Positions 1-9,003 of a stretch of 64,000 nucleotides of DNA are shown piece by piece. Location: contig NC_015727.1 in assembly GCF_000219215.1 (NCBI RefSeq), positions 1,054,001-1,118,000 on the forward strand, given 5' to 3'. Position 1 is the stretch's first letter. Every line of letters starts with the position of its first letter. Position numbers and translations under genes: made by a program. The DNA comes from Cupriavidus necator N-1. GTDB lineage: Bacteria > Pseudomonadota > Gammaproteobacteria > Burkholderiales > Burkholderiaceae. A model generated the notes under the pieces. That model was not told the DNA's origin, did not search any database, and saw only the letters and a program-made list of their open reading frames with translations.

Positions 1-758
1 TCACGCACTGCACCCGCGGGTAGGAGGCCAATGCCGTGCCCCGCTTCTATCATGCGGCAAATGCCGTCGAAACTAGTCACCTGGATCCTGAGTTTCAATA
101 TTCGCTCAAGCGCCGCCGCTGCTTCCGTCATCCGGTTCAAAAGGGAGCTGCCCTGGTTCAGCCCAACGAAGTCGAAGTCCAAAGTGTCAGCAAACTGTAC
201 CTCAGCTCGATCTGCGAGCGGATGGTCGGCAGGCACAAGGACTACTAGCACATCCTTGCGATAAGCGAACTTTTGTATACCCGGCGCATGTACGTTGTCT
301 GCGAACACCCCAATGTCAGCAACACCTCTCATCACCGCCTCGACCACCTCGTAGCTCAGTTTCTCTTCCAAGCTGATTCGGATGAGAGGCTCGCGCTCAA
401 GAAAGGCAGCTAAGTCATTGGGCAGGAACTGTACTACCGCAGATGTGTTGGCCCACACCCGAACATGTCCGCGGACCCCAACGGCAAAGTCACTCATAGC
501 GCTCGACATCTCATTCACGGTCTCCAAGACACTCTTGGCGTGTCGCACCAACTCATGGCCGGCAGAAGTGAGCATCAAGCCCCTAGGGAGCCTAAAAAAC
601 AATGGGCAATCCACTGTTCGCTCCAGTTCCGCTATCCGCTTGCTAACCGCCGATAGCGTCATATGCGCCTTTTCCGACGCACGGGTTACGCCGCCGTTCT
701 CTGCGACGAGCAGAAAGATTCGAAGGGATTGAAGGTCGAAATGTGTTGGCTTAAGCAC
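1..758 (-). CDS. LysR-family transcriptional regulator, C-terminus cut by window edge
   Basis: The reverse strand reads as a LysR regulator of about 252 residues before the sequence runs out at base 1. The winged helix-turn-helix lies at about residues 5-63, with the motif TLSAVSKRIAELE. The substrate-binding domain begins with GHVRVWANTSAVVQFLP. I chose the GTG at 756-758 because GAGAG lies seven bases upstream and the helix-turn-helix then starts at the usual place. The reading frame stays open further upstream, so the start is inferred. It is divergent from the dctA-like gene at 927 and probably controls it. It belongs to the same subfamily as the regulators at 9004 and 44129. The effector is unknown. 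Confidence 0.9.
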   Translation of the reverse strand, partial: MLKPTHFDLQSLRIFLLVAENGGVTRASEKAHMTLSAVSKRIAELERTVDCPLFFRLPRGLMLTSAGHELVRHAKSVLETVNEMSSAMSDFAVGVRGHVRVWANTSAVVQFLPNDLAAFLEREPLIRISLEEKLSYEVVEAVMRGVADIGVFADNVHAPGIQKFAYRKDVLVVLVPADHPLADRAEVQFADTLDFDFVGLNQGSSLLNRMTEAAAALERILKLRIQVTSFDGICRMIEAGHGIGLLPAGAVR

Positions 759-926
759 AAAAATTCTCTCGTATTCGCGTCCGCTCCTATAGTAATCGCC
801 CTCAGTAGCTTTTCCCAGAAGGAAAGGGTTGTTGACCGATAACTGATTCTCGGATGTAGGCATCTGTAAAAAAATACCGCCCTAACGAGCGGAATTACCC
901 GCCGGGCACAGTAGCAGGAGACAGAC

Positions 927-2240
927 ATGCCCACAGTCGATTCGGCCATTCCCGCCGGCGTGCCAGACGAACGCCCGCACAAGAAGTGGTACAGCCACCT
1001 CTATGTCCAGGTGCTCATTGCCGTAGCAATCGGCATTATTATGGGACACATCTACCCCAATGCCGCCCAAGCCATGAAGCCGCTTGGCGACAACTTCCTG
1101 AAGCTGGTGAAGTTGATGGTCGCACCGCTAATCTTCTGCACCGTCGTGCATGGCATCGCAAGCATGCGGGACATAAAGGCGGTGGGGCGCCTTGGCGGCA
1201 AAGCCCTCATCTACTTCGAGGTCATGACAACACTGGCCCTGGCCATAGGCTTGCTGGTTGTCAACATCATGAAGCCCGGCGTCGGAATGCACGTAGACCC
1301 ATCGACGCTTGATGCTTCGTCTATTGCAACCTACACCAAGGCCGCCCATGAGCAAACGGTGGTCGGCTACCTCTCCCACATCATTCCTCACACCGTGATT
1401 GGGGCATTTGCGGAAGGTGACCTTCTGCAGGTGTTGTTCATCTCCATCATCTTTGCGTTTGCTCTGCAAATGCTTGGTGAACGAGGCAAGCCGATGTTGG
1501 ACGTGATCGACTCGGCTGCGAACACCTTCTTCAACATGGTACGTATCGTCATGTACGTATCGCCATTGGGTGCCTTCGGAGCAATCGCATTCACGATCGG
1601 CAAGTACGGCATTGGGTCGTTGGCATCATATGGCCAACTGCTTGTCACGTATTACCTGACTGCGGTGCTGTTTGTCGTGATTGTTTTGGGTGCGGTATGC
1701 CGCCTAACTGGTTTCGGCTTGTTCAGCTTCCTCCGGTACATCCGCGAAGAGCTGCTGATTGTCCTTGGGACATCATCCTCAGAGTCTGCGCTTCCCAGGC
1801 TGATGGCAAAGTTGGAGCGCCTCGGTTGCGACAAGTCAGCAGTCGGCCTTGTCGTTCCATCGGGCTATTCCTTCAATCTGGACGGAAGCTGCATCAACAT
1901 GACCGTCCTTGCAATCTTCATCGCGCAGGCAACCGACACATATCTGTCTTTCGGCCACCAAGTTACCCTGCTGGCCATTCTCCTGTTGACCTCGAAGGGC
2001 GCGGCGAGCGTGAGTGGCGGTGCATTCATCGTACTAGCTGCCACCCTCGGCTCGATCCCGGGGTTCCCCGTCGCAGGCTTGGTGCTCGTGCTTGGCGTCT
2101 ACCGCTTCATTTCAGAAGGCGGCGCAATCGTGAACGTCATTGGGAATGGGATCGCCACGATTGTCGTCGCCAAATGGGAGAAGCTTCTGGATGAAGAAGC
2201 ACTCCACCTTGAGCTTCAGCGTGGCCCCGATTTCAATTGA
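927..2240 (+). CDS. dctA: DctA-type dicarboxylate/cation symporter
   Basis: This 437-residue protein has the length and layout of the DAACS (glutamate/C4-dicarboxylate:cation symporter) family. An N-terminal segment carrying LYVQVLIAVAIGIIMG is followed by repeated hydrophobic helices. The serine-rich re-entrant loop reads GTSSSESALPRLMAKLE at about residues 282-298. The family motif PSGYSFNLDGS and a second re-entrant loop ending near VNVIGNGIAT follow. It should import a carboxylate across the inner membrane with protons or sodium. AGGAG precedes the ATG. The next gene, a broken HMG-CoA lyase, starts 70 bases downstream, and a second dctA-like gene lies at 3268. The exact substrate cannot be read from the sequence. 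Confidence 0.93.
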   Translation: MPTVDSAIPAGVPDERPHKKWYSHLYVQVLIAVAIGIIMGHIYPNAAQAMKPLGDNFLKLVKLMVAPLIFCTVVHGIASMRDIKAVGRLGGKALIYFEVMTTLALAIGLLVVNIMKPGVGMHVDPSTLDASSIATYTKAAHEQTVVGYLSHIIPHTVIGAFAEGDLLQVLFISIIFAFALQMLGERGKPMLDVIDSAANTFFNMVRIVMYVSPLGAFGAIAFTIGKYGIGSLASYGQLLVTYYLTAVLFVVIVLGAVCRLTGFGLFSFLRYIREELLIVLGTSSSESALPRLMAKLERLGCDKSAVGLVVPSGYSFNLDGSCINMTVLAIFIAQATDTYLSFGHQVTLLAILLLTSKGAASVSGGAFIVLAATLGSIPGFPVAGLVLVLGVYRFISEGGAIVNVIGNGIATIVVAKWEKLLDEEALHLELQRGPDFN

Positions 2241-2310
2241 GCAGCAAGAGCTCAAGTTGCCGAAGACAGGGCCGGCTTTCCCAAGCTCATTCAAGAAGGA
2301 AAACACCATC

Positions 2311-2993
2311 ATGGATGCCAAGAGGGTTTTCATCCAGGAAGTTGCGACGCGCGACGGATTCCAAAACGAGGCAAAGTACGTTGAGACTGATGAAAAAGTA
2401 AGTCTCATCAACGCACTGAGCGAGTGCGGCTATGCGAAGGTCGAAGTGACATCCTTTACGTCACCCAAAGCCATTCCGGCCCTTCGAGACGCCGAAGCCG
2501 TGATGCACCGCATTTCCCGTCATGAAGGCGTTGTGTACACGGTTCTGGTGCCCAACGTACGTGGCGCAGAACGCGCGCTCTCGTGTAGCGTTGATGAGGT
2601 CAACCTCGTCATGTCTGTCAGCGAGAGCCACAATCGCACCAACCTCAGGATGTCGCGGGAGCAGTCATTCGCCCAGCTCTCAGACGTCATCGGCCTCGTC
2701 CGTAGCACACAGACAGCGATCAACGTCTACCTGGCTTGGGCGGCTGCCCCTACGCGCCCGGCGCCACCGGAAACGTATGCACAGAAGAGCTCGTTCACAT
2801 GCTAGAGCTTGATGGATACGACACGGGTATCGACCTCGCTGCCATCATGGCTGCGTCAGCAAGGCTTCCTGGACTCATCGGGCACGACGTCCCGAGTCAA
2901 CTACTCAAGGCCGGTCGCCGTCTAGACCTTCACCCGATGCCTCCCACCGTCAGCGTGCCGGAGCAGAATGCATTCGCGTCCTCGGCAGGCTGA
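2311..2993 (+). pseudogene. HMG-CoA lyase family gene with internal deletion and frameshift
   Basis: The gene opens with a typical hydroxymethylglutaryl-CoA lyase N-terminus: FIQEVATRDGFQNE, then VEVTSFTSPKAIPALRDAE. It runs normally to about residue 140 (TAINVYL). Near 2730-2736 the sequence jumps directly, in another frame, to the C-terminal catalytic-loop motif LGGCPYAPGATGNVCTEELVH. Roughly 75-85 codons of the TIM barrel are missing by comparison with the usual length of about 300 residues, and the number of bases lost is not a multiple of three. AAGAAGGA precedes the ATG. An intact enzyme would cleave a 3-hydroxy-3-methylacyl-CoA to acetyl-CoA and a ketoacid. This copy should be inactive. 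Confidence 0.85.
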
Positions 2994-3076
2994 TCCGAAA
3001 CTCACAGCCTGCATTCCTCGCGCAGCAGGACCGCGCTCTCCGAAACGAGCCGCAGCGTCCGGCCGCCACATTATCC

Positions 3077-3110
3077 CGGGCAGCGGTCGTCGCTGCCCGC
3101 GCCTCTTTTT
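3077..3110 (+). terminator. Rho-independent terminator after the HMG-CoA lyase remnant
   Basis: A perfect 9-bp stem, CGGGCAGCG / CGCTGCCCG, surrounds a five-base loop at 3077-3099. It is followed after five bases by a run of five T at 3106-3110. It lies between the lyase remnant and the second dctA-like gene and should separate their transcripts. Confidence 0.75.
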
Positions 3111-3267
3111 GTCGGCCATTTAGCAGCGCCCCAGCTCACACAGAACCGCTTTTCCAAAACGAGGGTTTACCCGGCCCCGCTCCAGGGTGTCAGTCGTTGC
3201 GCTGTAGGTAGACCATACCTATGGCGTCTAGGGTTGTCTGGATGGGAATTCAACGGAGCGAGACGAA

Positions 3268-4581
3268 ATGCCAAATTCTGTGAACCAGACAGACGTACTA
3301 TCTACAAGGCCGGGAAGTCTCTTCCGATTTGTGGCGCGAAACCTCTATGTGCAGGTTCTGCTTGCCATGGCGATCGGCATTACCTTAGGGCATTACTATC
3401 CCGAAATCGCCGCCCAAATGAAGCCATTTGGCGACGGATTTATTAAGTTGATCAAGATGACAATCGGTATGGTCATCTTCTTCACCGTGGTTTCAGGCAT
3501 CGCCGGCATGCAAAGTTTCGGCAAGGTCGGAAAGGTGGGAGGCATTGCACTGCTCTATTTCGAAATCGTCTCGACTATTGCCCTTCTCATTGGCTTGGTT
3601 GTCGCAAACATCATCAAGCCCGGCGAAAGCTTCAACGTCGACCCCGCCAAGCTGGACGCGAGCCAGATTAAGCAGTACGTCACCGCGGCTCAAGGCAACG
3701 GCTTGACCGATTTCTTCCTGAACATTATTCCCAAGACGCTTGTTGGCGCATTCACCAGCGACAGTATCCTTTCGGTGGTGTTCGTTTCCATTCTTATGGG
3801 ACTGGTGCTCGGAAAAATTGGCGACAAAGGCCGTCCCATTCGCGAACTGGTTGACGCCTGCTCGCATTGGATATTCGGCATCATTAACATGATTATGCGC
3901 TTCGCTCCGATTGGAGCATTCGGCGCCATGGCATTCACCGTCGGCAAGTTTGGTATTGCCTCACTGCAGTCACTGGTTGTTCTGATCTCGACTTTCTACC
4001 TGACCGCGGCAATCTTTGTTTTCGTGGTCTTGGGTGCGATTGGCTACTGGTACGGCTTCAGCATCTTCACGGTTCTGCGCCACTTCCGGAGCGAACTCGT
4101 GCTGGTTCTTGCTACGTCCTCCTCGGATGCCGCCCTGCCGGCCCTCATGCGCAAGCTGGAGAACGTTGGCTGCAAGCCTGGAACGGTTGGCTTGGTTATG
4201 CCCGCGGGTTATGTCTTCAACTCTGATGGAACCAACATCTACATTACGATGGCGGTCCTATTCATCGCACAAGCCATGCATGTGGAACTCACGATTTGGC
4301 ATCAACTCATGATCTTGGGCGTCGCCACGCTGACGACCAAGGGTTCCGCCGGTGTACCTGGTGCCGGATTCGTATCGCTAGTCGCAACTCTCGCGTTGGT
4401 GCCGGAAATCCCACTCGTCGGCGTAACGATGCTGCTCGGCATCGACCGCATTATCAGCGAAGGCCGTGCACTCGTGAACGTCATCGGAAATGTTGTCGCA
4501 ACGCTGGTAATTGCGCGACGTGAAGGTGAAGTTGGATCAAACGACTTGCAGCTTGCTATGCGCACCGTCACTTCCGACTGA
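3268..4581 (+). CDS. dctA: Second DctA-type dicarboxylate/cation symporter
   Basis: This 437-residue DAACS-family carrier has the same length as the product at 927 and is clearly its paralogue. Shared motifs include the NLYVQVLLAMAIGI N-terminal helix, a serine-rich loop ATSSSDAALPALMRKLE and MPAGYVFNSDGTNIY. The second motif has N-S-D where the first copy has N-L-D, and T-N-I where the first has C-I-N. These changes near the substrate loop suggest a different carboxylate. GGAG lies about ten bases before the ATG. The Ldh2-type dehydrogenase follows 49 bases downstream, so import and first oxidation of a 2-hydroxy acid may be co-transcribed. Confidence 0.92.
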   Translation: MPNSVNQTDVLSTRPGSLFRFVARNLYVQVLLAMAIGITLGHYYPEIAAQMKPFGDGFIKLIKMTIGMVIFFTVVSGIAGMQSFGKVGKVGGIALLYFEIVSTIALLIGLVVANIIKPGESFNVDPAKLDASQIKQYVTAAQGNGLTDFFLNIIPKTLVGAFTSDSILSVVFVSILMGLVLGKIGDKGRPIRELVDACSHWIFGIINMIMRFAPIGAFGAMAFTVGKFGIASLQSLVVLISTFYLTAAIFVFVVLGAIGYWYGFSIFTVLRHFRSELVLVLATSSSDAALPALMRKLENVGCKPGTVGLVMPAGYVFNSDGTNIYITMAVLFIAQAMHVELTIWHQLMILGVATLTTKGSAGVPGAGFVSLVATLALVPEIPLVGVTMLLGIDRIISEGRALVNVIGNVVATLVIARREGEVGSNDLQLAMRTVTSD

Positions 4582-4630
4582 CATCCGAGTTTCGAGAACC
4601 TTTCCAATTCATTTCGAATGTTGAGATAAT

Positions 4631-5698
4631 ATGTCTGACGAAAACGATGTTCTGATTTCGGAGTGCTCACTCCAGAGATTTTGCACTCAAGTGCTGGAAA
4701 AGATCGGCGTTCCGGCCGTTGAAGCGCTCCTTGCCACGAACAACCTCATCGAGGCAGACCTTCGCGGCGTGTACTCGCACGGCGTGGTGCGTTTCCCCAT
4801 CTACGTAAAACGCATCCTGGATGGCGGAACCAACCCGAAGCCGAAAATTTCGGTGGTCCGCGAAACTAGGACGACCACCGTTGTTGACGGTGACAACGGC
4901 TTGGGCCATCTGGTGGGCATCCGGGCCATGGAGATGGCAATCGACAAAGCCAAGGATGGCGATTGCGCCTTTGTTGCCGTCAAAAATAGCAACCATTTTG
5001 GTGCGGCCGCCTACTACGCAGAGATGGCCGCGCGCGCCAACATGATTGGCTTCAGCTTCACGATTGGAGCTATTAATCACATGGCTCCTTGGGGCGGCGC
5101 CGAAGCGGTACTGGGTAATAACCCGTTCGCCGTCGCCTTCCCAACGCGAGAGCCCTTCCCGATTGTCTTGGACATGGCGTGCAGCGTCGCAGCGCGGGGG
5201 AAAATCATTGTCGCCGCAAAGGAAGGAAAACCCATTCCGGGCGACTGGGCAACGGGTCCTGATGGTCTTCCCACCACCGATGCGGTTGAAGCGCTCAAAG
5301 GTTTCGTCATCCCCGTGGGCGGCCCGAAGGGCTACGCTCTGACTTTGACAGTCGGGTTGCTCAGCACCATGCTGTCTGGGGCATATTTTGGCAGCGAAGT
5401 GGGCGACCTGTATGCCAAGACCACTACTGCTCAAAACAGCGGCCACCTGTTTGGTGTGCTACCGGTCGCGTCTTTCGATGACCTCGACGCATACTTTGAC
5501 CGGATTCAGAGGGGTATTGCTGACATTCGAGGTGCCAAGAAAGCTACTGGGGTCGACCGCATTTATCTTCCTGGCGAGCGCGAATATCTTTCCCTGGTGC
5601 AGCATCGCGAACATGGCATTCCCATCGGGCCGGCCTTGGCCGAAGAGCTAAGCGCCCTCGCTAAGGCGTATCATGCAGAGTTTGACATACTCACATGA
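4631..5698 (+). CDS. Malate/L-lactate dehydrogenase, Ldh2/YlbC type
   Basis: This 355-residue protein belongs to the NAD(P)-dependent malate/L-lactate/sulfolactate dehydrogenase family, which has a fold unlike classical MDH/LDH. Diagnostic blocks visible are SHGVVRFPIYVKRI near residue 50, GHLVGIRAMEMAIDKA, KNSNHFGAAAYYAEMA with the conserved His, NNPFAVAFPT, and GGPKGYALTLTVGLLS. It should oxidise a 2-hydroxy acid to the 2-keto acid in the cytoplasm. It sits between a DctA-type carrier and a FadR-type regulator 17 bases downstream, which fits uptake and oxidation of a hydroxy-acid. The substrate (malate, lactate, tartronate or similar) is not determined by sequence. Confidence 0.9.
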   Translation: MSDENDVLISECSLQRFCTQVLEKIGVPAVEALLATNNLIEADLRGVYSHGVVRFPIYVKRILDGGTNPKPKISVVRETRTTTVVDGDNGLGHLVGIRAMEMAIDKAKDGDCAFVAVKNSNHFGAAAYYAEMAARANMIGFSFTIGAINHMAPWGGAEAVLGNNPFAVAFPTREPFPIVLDMACSVAARGKIIVAAKEGKPIPGDWATGPDGLPTTDAVEALKGFVIPVGGPKGYALTLTVGLLSTMLSGAYFGSEVGDLYAKTTTAQNSGHLFGVLPVASFDDLDAYFDRIQRGIADIRGAKKATGVDRIYLPGEREYLSLVQHREHGIPIGPALAEELSALAKAYHAEFDILT

Positions 5699-5715
5699 TA
5701 AAGCTGAGGTAAATC

Positions 5716-6446
5716 GTGAAAGGTGCACTCCTGCCGGTGGAACCGGTGCGTCGCCGCAAACTGTCCGAGGAAGTTGCCGAGCAACTGCAGTCAATGATGC
5801 TTAGTGGCCAGCTGCAGGCCGGCCAGTCGCTGCCCTCGGAGCGTGAGCTAATGAGCATGTTTGCGGTGGGACGTTCCTCGGTACGAGAAGCACTCTATTA
5901 CTGCAACGGATGGGCTTAGTCTCATTACGGAATGAGGAACCAGCCTCGGTTACCAGGCCGTCAGCTCAAACCCTCGTGGACGAGCTCTCTGGAGCGGTGA
6001 CGCATATTCTGGCAGACGCGGAAGGAGCGCGGGAGCTACAGCAAGCGCGCACTTTGTTTGAGGCGCTGCTCGTGCGCTATGCGGCGGAACATGCATCGAA
6101 CGAGGACATCGTCAGACTGAAGGAGGCGCTGGACGCCAACCACTCGGCAATAGGCAATCAGGCTGAGTTTGGGAAAACGGACGTCGCATTTCACCAGGTC
6201 CTCGCAGAGATACCGAAGAATTCGATATTCACATCGCTCCAAGCTGCCGTTGCGGCCTGGCTGGCGGAGCAGCGATTCGTATCGTTGCGTATGGAGGGGG
6301 CGGAACAGGCGGCCTATGACGCCCACCGTGCCATCTACGAAGCAATCGCTGCGCATGACCCCAACGCTGCGGAGCGAGCAATGAACTCGCACCTTAATAA
6401 GGTCGGTGACTATTACTGGAGCGCACGCCACGACAATAGTGAATGA
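5716..6446 (+). pseudogene. FadR/GntR-family (FCD) regulator split by a one-base frameshift
   Basis: The first frame (GTG at 5716, preceded by GAGG) encodes a GntR winged helix with EQLQSMMLSGQLQAGQSLPSEREL and GRSSVREAL. The expected continuation, LQRMGLVSL, appears in the next frame from 5901, where the FCD effector domain runs to 6446. Five bases (5896-5900) stand where six are needed, so one base is missing. The FCD metal-ligand pattern is visible around FHQVLAE and AHRAIYEAI. Either the regulator is dead or this is a sequencing error. If dead, the adjacent carrier and dehydrogenase genes have lost their local repressor. Confidence 0.85.
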
Positions 6447-6506
6447 ACAGTTTTTCCGAGTTCATTTTGCTGGAATCGCGCGACTCCACAACTTTTTGTG
6501 GAAGAC

Positions 6507-6815
6507 ATGCTTATAATCTGCGTTACCTTCACAGTTTACGACGCTCATATTGAATCTTTTCGTGAGGCGATTCTCGCTAACGCGAGCACTTCGCTGAAAG
6601 AGGAAAACGGCTGCCTTCGGTTTGACGTATGTCAGAGTAAGGATGGAGCCACCTTCTTTTTTTACGAGCAGTACGTCGACGACCAGGCCTTCGACGTGCA
6701 TCTACTCAGCCCTCACTTCCTCGAGTTCGACAGGTTCTCGGTGCCTCTGGTCAAGGACAAGAAGGTCGAACGCTATTACCTGGTCGAACAATCAGCTTGC
6801 GTAACAAGCTCGTGA
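6507..6815 (+). CDS. Antibiotic-biosynthesis-monooxygenase (ABM) domain protein
   Basis: A protein of about 102 residues with the dimeric alpha-beta-barrel ABM pattern: ICVTFTVYDAHIESFREAI, LKEENGCLRFDVCQSKDG, then FFFYEQYVDDQAFDVHLLSPHF. Small proteins of this type include LsrG/YgiN-like isomerases and monooxygenases. Start choice is between GTG at 6498 and ATG at 6507, and I prefer the ATG because the conserved first strand begins there. It sits between the FadR-type regulator and the OtnK-type kinase. A second ABM gene at 48137 is truncated. Cofactor and substrate cannot be told from sequence. Confidence 0.75.
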   Translation: MLIICVTFTVYDAHIESFREAILANASTSLKEENGCLRFDVCQSKDGATFFFYEQYVDDQAFDVHLLSPHFLEFDRFSVPLVKDKKVERYYLVEQSACVTSS

Positions 6816-6911
6816 CACGCTGGCCCATATAGGGCCTCTGCATTCCAAAGTCTGCGACTGTGCCATTTCCCTTGGCACAGGGCCGCCTCACGTACATACG
6901 GAGCACGCAAG

Positions 6912-8213
6912 TTGAATTCACAAGGCAAGAAACCCCTTCTCGGTTGCATCGCGGACGACTTCACCGGCGCAACTGACCTCGCAAACAATTTGGTCCGCGC
7001 CGGTATGCGCGTGGTTCAGACAATCGGGATTCCGACTCACACAGACATCGGGTCGGCAATCGCTTTGGAGACTGCGGACGCGATCGTTGTTGCCCTGAAG
7101 TCACGCACAGCTCCGATCGACGAAGCCGTCGAGCAGTCGCTATCCGCTGCAAATTGGCTGCAGAGCTTAGGTGTGGCCCAACTGTACTTTAAAGTGTGCT
7201 CGACCTTCGATTCGACTGACCGCGGGAACATTGGCCCCGTGGCCGAGGAACTGGCAGAAGTTTTGCAGGCGGGAATCGTCCCGGTCTGCCCCGCTTTTCC
7301 GGAGACCAATCGGACGGTCTACAAGGCACACCTGTATGTCGGCGATGTACTTCTGAGCGACAGCAGCATGCGTCATCACCCGCTCACACCGATGACGGAC
7401 TCGAACCTCATTCACGTGCTGCAACGTCAGTCTAAGGGGAAAGTCGGCCATGTCGACCATGCAGTAGTTCGCGGTGGCTCTGACACAATTCGAGAGCGAC
7501 TGGAAGCGCTCCGTACCGACGGGACTCGATTCGCCATCGTCGACGCCATCGCCAATGACGACCTCATGACCATGGGAAGAGCCTTCGCTAGTATGCCCTT
7601 GGTAGTGGCAGGATCCGGCGTGGCGATTGGCTTACCACAGAACTTTGGCATTTCACCCAGCGAGAGCGCCGCTCAACTTCCCCGCGCTCAGGGCCCGCGG
7701 GCGATAGTGTCAGGTAGTTGCTCCGCGGCGTCCAACGCCCAGGTAGTGGACTTCATTAAGCGAGGCGGAGAAGCGTTTCCCGTCGACCCGCTTCGCATTG
7801 CGGCAGGCAACGACATCGTCGGCGAAGCTCTGCATTGGGCTGGGTCCCGACTTTCCGAATCACCTGTGCTCTTCTATGCCACTGCCGCGCCCGAAGCGGT
7901 GAAGTCTGTACAGGCGCAACTCGGCGTTGAACATGCGGGGGAGCTTGTTGAGCGAACACTGTCGGCTATCGCTCTTGGCTTGGTGGAGCGCGGCGTTCGA
8001 CAGCTCATCGTTGCCGGCGGCGAAACTTCCGGTGCGTGCGTACAGGCTTTGGAGGTACAGCAGATGCGTATCGGCCCGCAAATCGACCCCGGGGTACCCT
8101 GGTGCTACGCTCTCTCGCCGGCGGCTGGTAAGGATGGCCTTATGCTAGCGCTGAAGTCCGGAAACTTTGGCACCGTTGACTTCTTCACCAAAGCCTTTGG
8201 GATGCTGCCATGA
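6912..8213 (+). CDS. Four-carbon acid sugar kinase family protein, OtnK/YgbK-like
   Basis: The 433-residue protein carries the N-terminal DUF1537 domain motif GCIADDFTGATDLANNLV and the C-terminal nucleotide-binding block RQLIVAGGETSGACVQAL. Members phosphorylate 3-oxo-tetronates or related four-carbon sugar acids, which a class II aldolase (OtnC) then decarboxylates. The start is a TTG at 6912, giving MNSQGKK. The OtnC-type gene begins four bases before the stop of this one, the usual kinase-aldolase pairing. No frame damage is seen here, although its partner is broken. The substrate is inferred only from the family. Confidence 0.88.
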   Translation: MNSQGKKPLLGCIADDFTGATDLANNLVRAGMRVVQTIGIPTHTDIGSAIALETADAIVVALKSRTAPIDEAVEQSLSAANWLQSLGVAQLYFKVCSTFDSTDRGNIGPVAEELAEVLQAGIVPVCPAFPETNRTVYKAHLYVGDVLLSDSSMRHHPLTPMTDSNLIHVLQRQSKGKVGHVDHAVVRGGSDTIRERLEALRTDGTRFAIVDAIANDDLMTMGRAFASMPLVVAGSGVAIGLPQNFGISPSESAAQLPRAQGPRAIVSGSCSAASNAQVVDFIKRGGEAFPVDPLRIAAGNDIVGEALHWAGSRLSESPVLFYATAAPEAVKSVQAQLGVEHAGELVERTLSAIALGLVERGVRQLIVAGGETSGACVQALEVQQMRIGPQIDPGVPWCYALSPAAGKDGLMLALKSGNFGTVDFFTKAFGMLP

Positions 8214-8864
8214 CGGAGCAGGAACTTCGGTTTGAGATTTGCCGGGTCAGACGCAGTCTGTTTGAACGCGGCTACGTGCATGCCACCGCCGGTAACATCA
8301 GCGTCCGGCTTGAAGACGGTTACCTGATCACACCAACCGATGCAGCTTGGGCTTTCTCGAGCCGGAACGGCTGGCCAAGGTCACGAGCAATGGTGAGCAA
8401 GTCTCGGGCGACCGAGCAAGCAAGACGCTGACACTGCATCGCAGAATCTATAGCGCAGACACCGAAGCACGTTGTGTCCTCCACACTCATTCAACTCATC
8501 TGGTGGCACTAACTTTATCGGGAGTCTGGTCTACCGAAGACATCGTACCGCCTATCACTCCATACTTCGTCATGAAGGTCGGCCATGTACCTTTGGTTGA
8601 GTATCACCGTCCAGGGCACCCCCGCGTTGCCGATTTGGTTTCCAAGGCAATTGAAGAACGCCAGGCACGGGGAGATCGGCTTCGTGCGGTGACGCTAGAC
8701 CGATTAGGTCCGAACGTCTGGGGCGACACGCCAGCAAGTGCCATGGCAACCTTGGAAGAGTTGGAGGAGACTGCGCCCTTATGGCTGATGGCTCATCCGA
8801 AGCCGGCCCCCTGGATGAAGAGGCAATTGATGCGCTTCGCCAGACCTTTGGGGCTGATTGGTAG
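8210..8864 (+). pseudogene. Class II aldolase, OtnC/YgbL-like, two frameshifts and a lost zinc ligand
   Basis: The ATG overlaps the stop of the kinase. The first frame reads GYVHATAGNISVRLEDGYLITPTDA and then shifts near 8342-8347, where one base is missing. The second frame continues LGFLEPERLAKV and keeps the zinc motif HTHSTH. A second shift near 8773-8780 returns the true C-terminus SSEAGPLDEEAIDALRQTF, ending at the TAG 8862-8864. The third zinc histidine, expected in an (A/N)xHGP motif, reads DRLGP here. Two frameshifts plus a lost metal ligand point to genuine decay, not one sequencing error. Confidence 0.82.
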
Positions 8865-9003
8865 GAATGTCCCGATATCGGGGGCGGAAATCACATCAAG
8901 CGTTCCATGACTGCGAAACCCGCCCTTACCGAGCGGCGCGTCTAGCACATTCGCCTCATGCGCGCTATCCTGTCCGCAATTGGCCTACCTATCGGCGGCG
9001 ATT

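Noticed and set aside
4667..5446. Long minus-strand frame opposite the Ldh2-type gene
   Set aside because: It mirrors the high-GC codon pattern of the + strand gene, has no recognisable family, and the + strand protein is clearly conserved.
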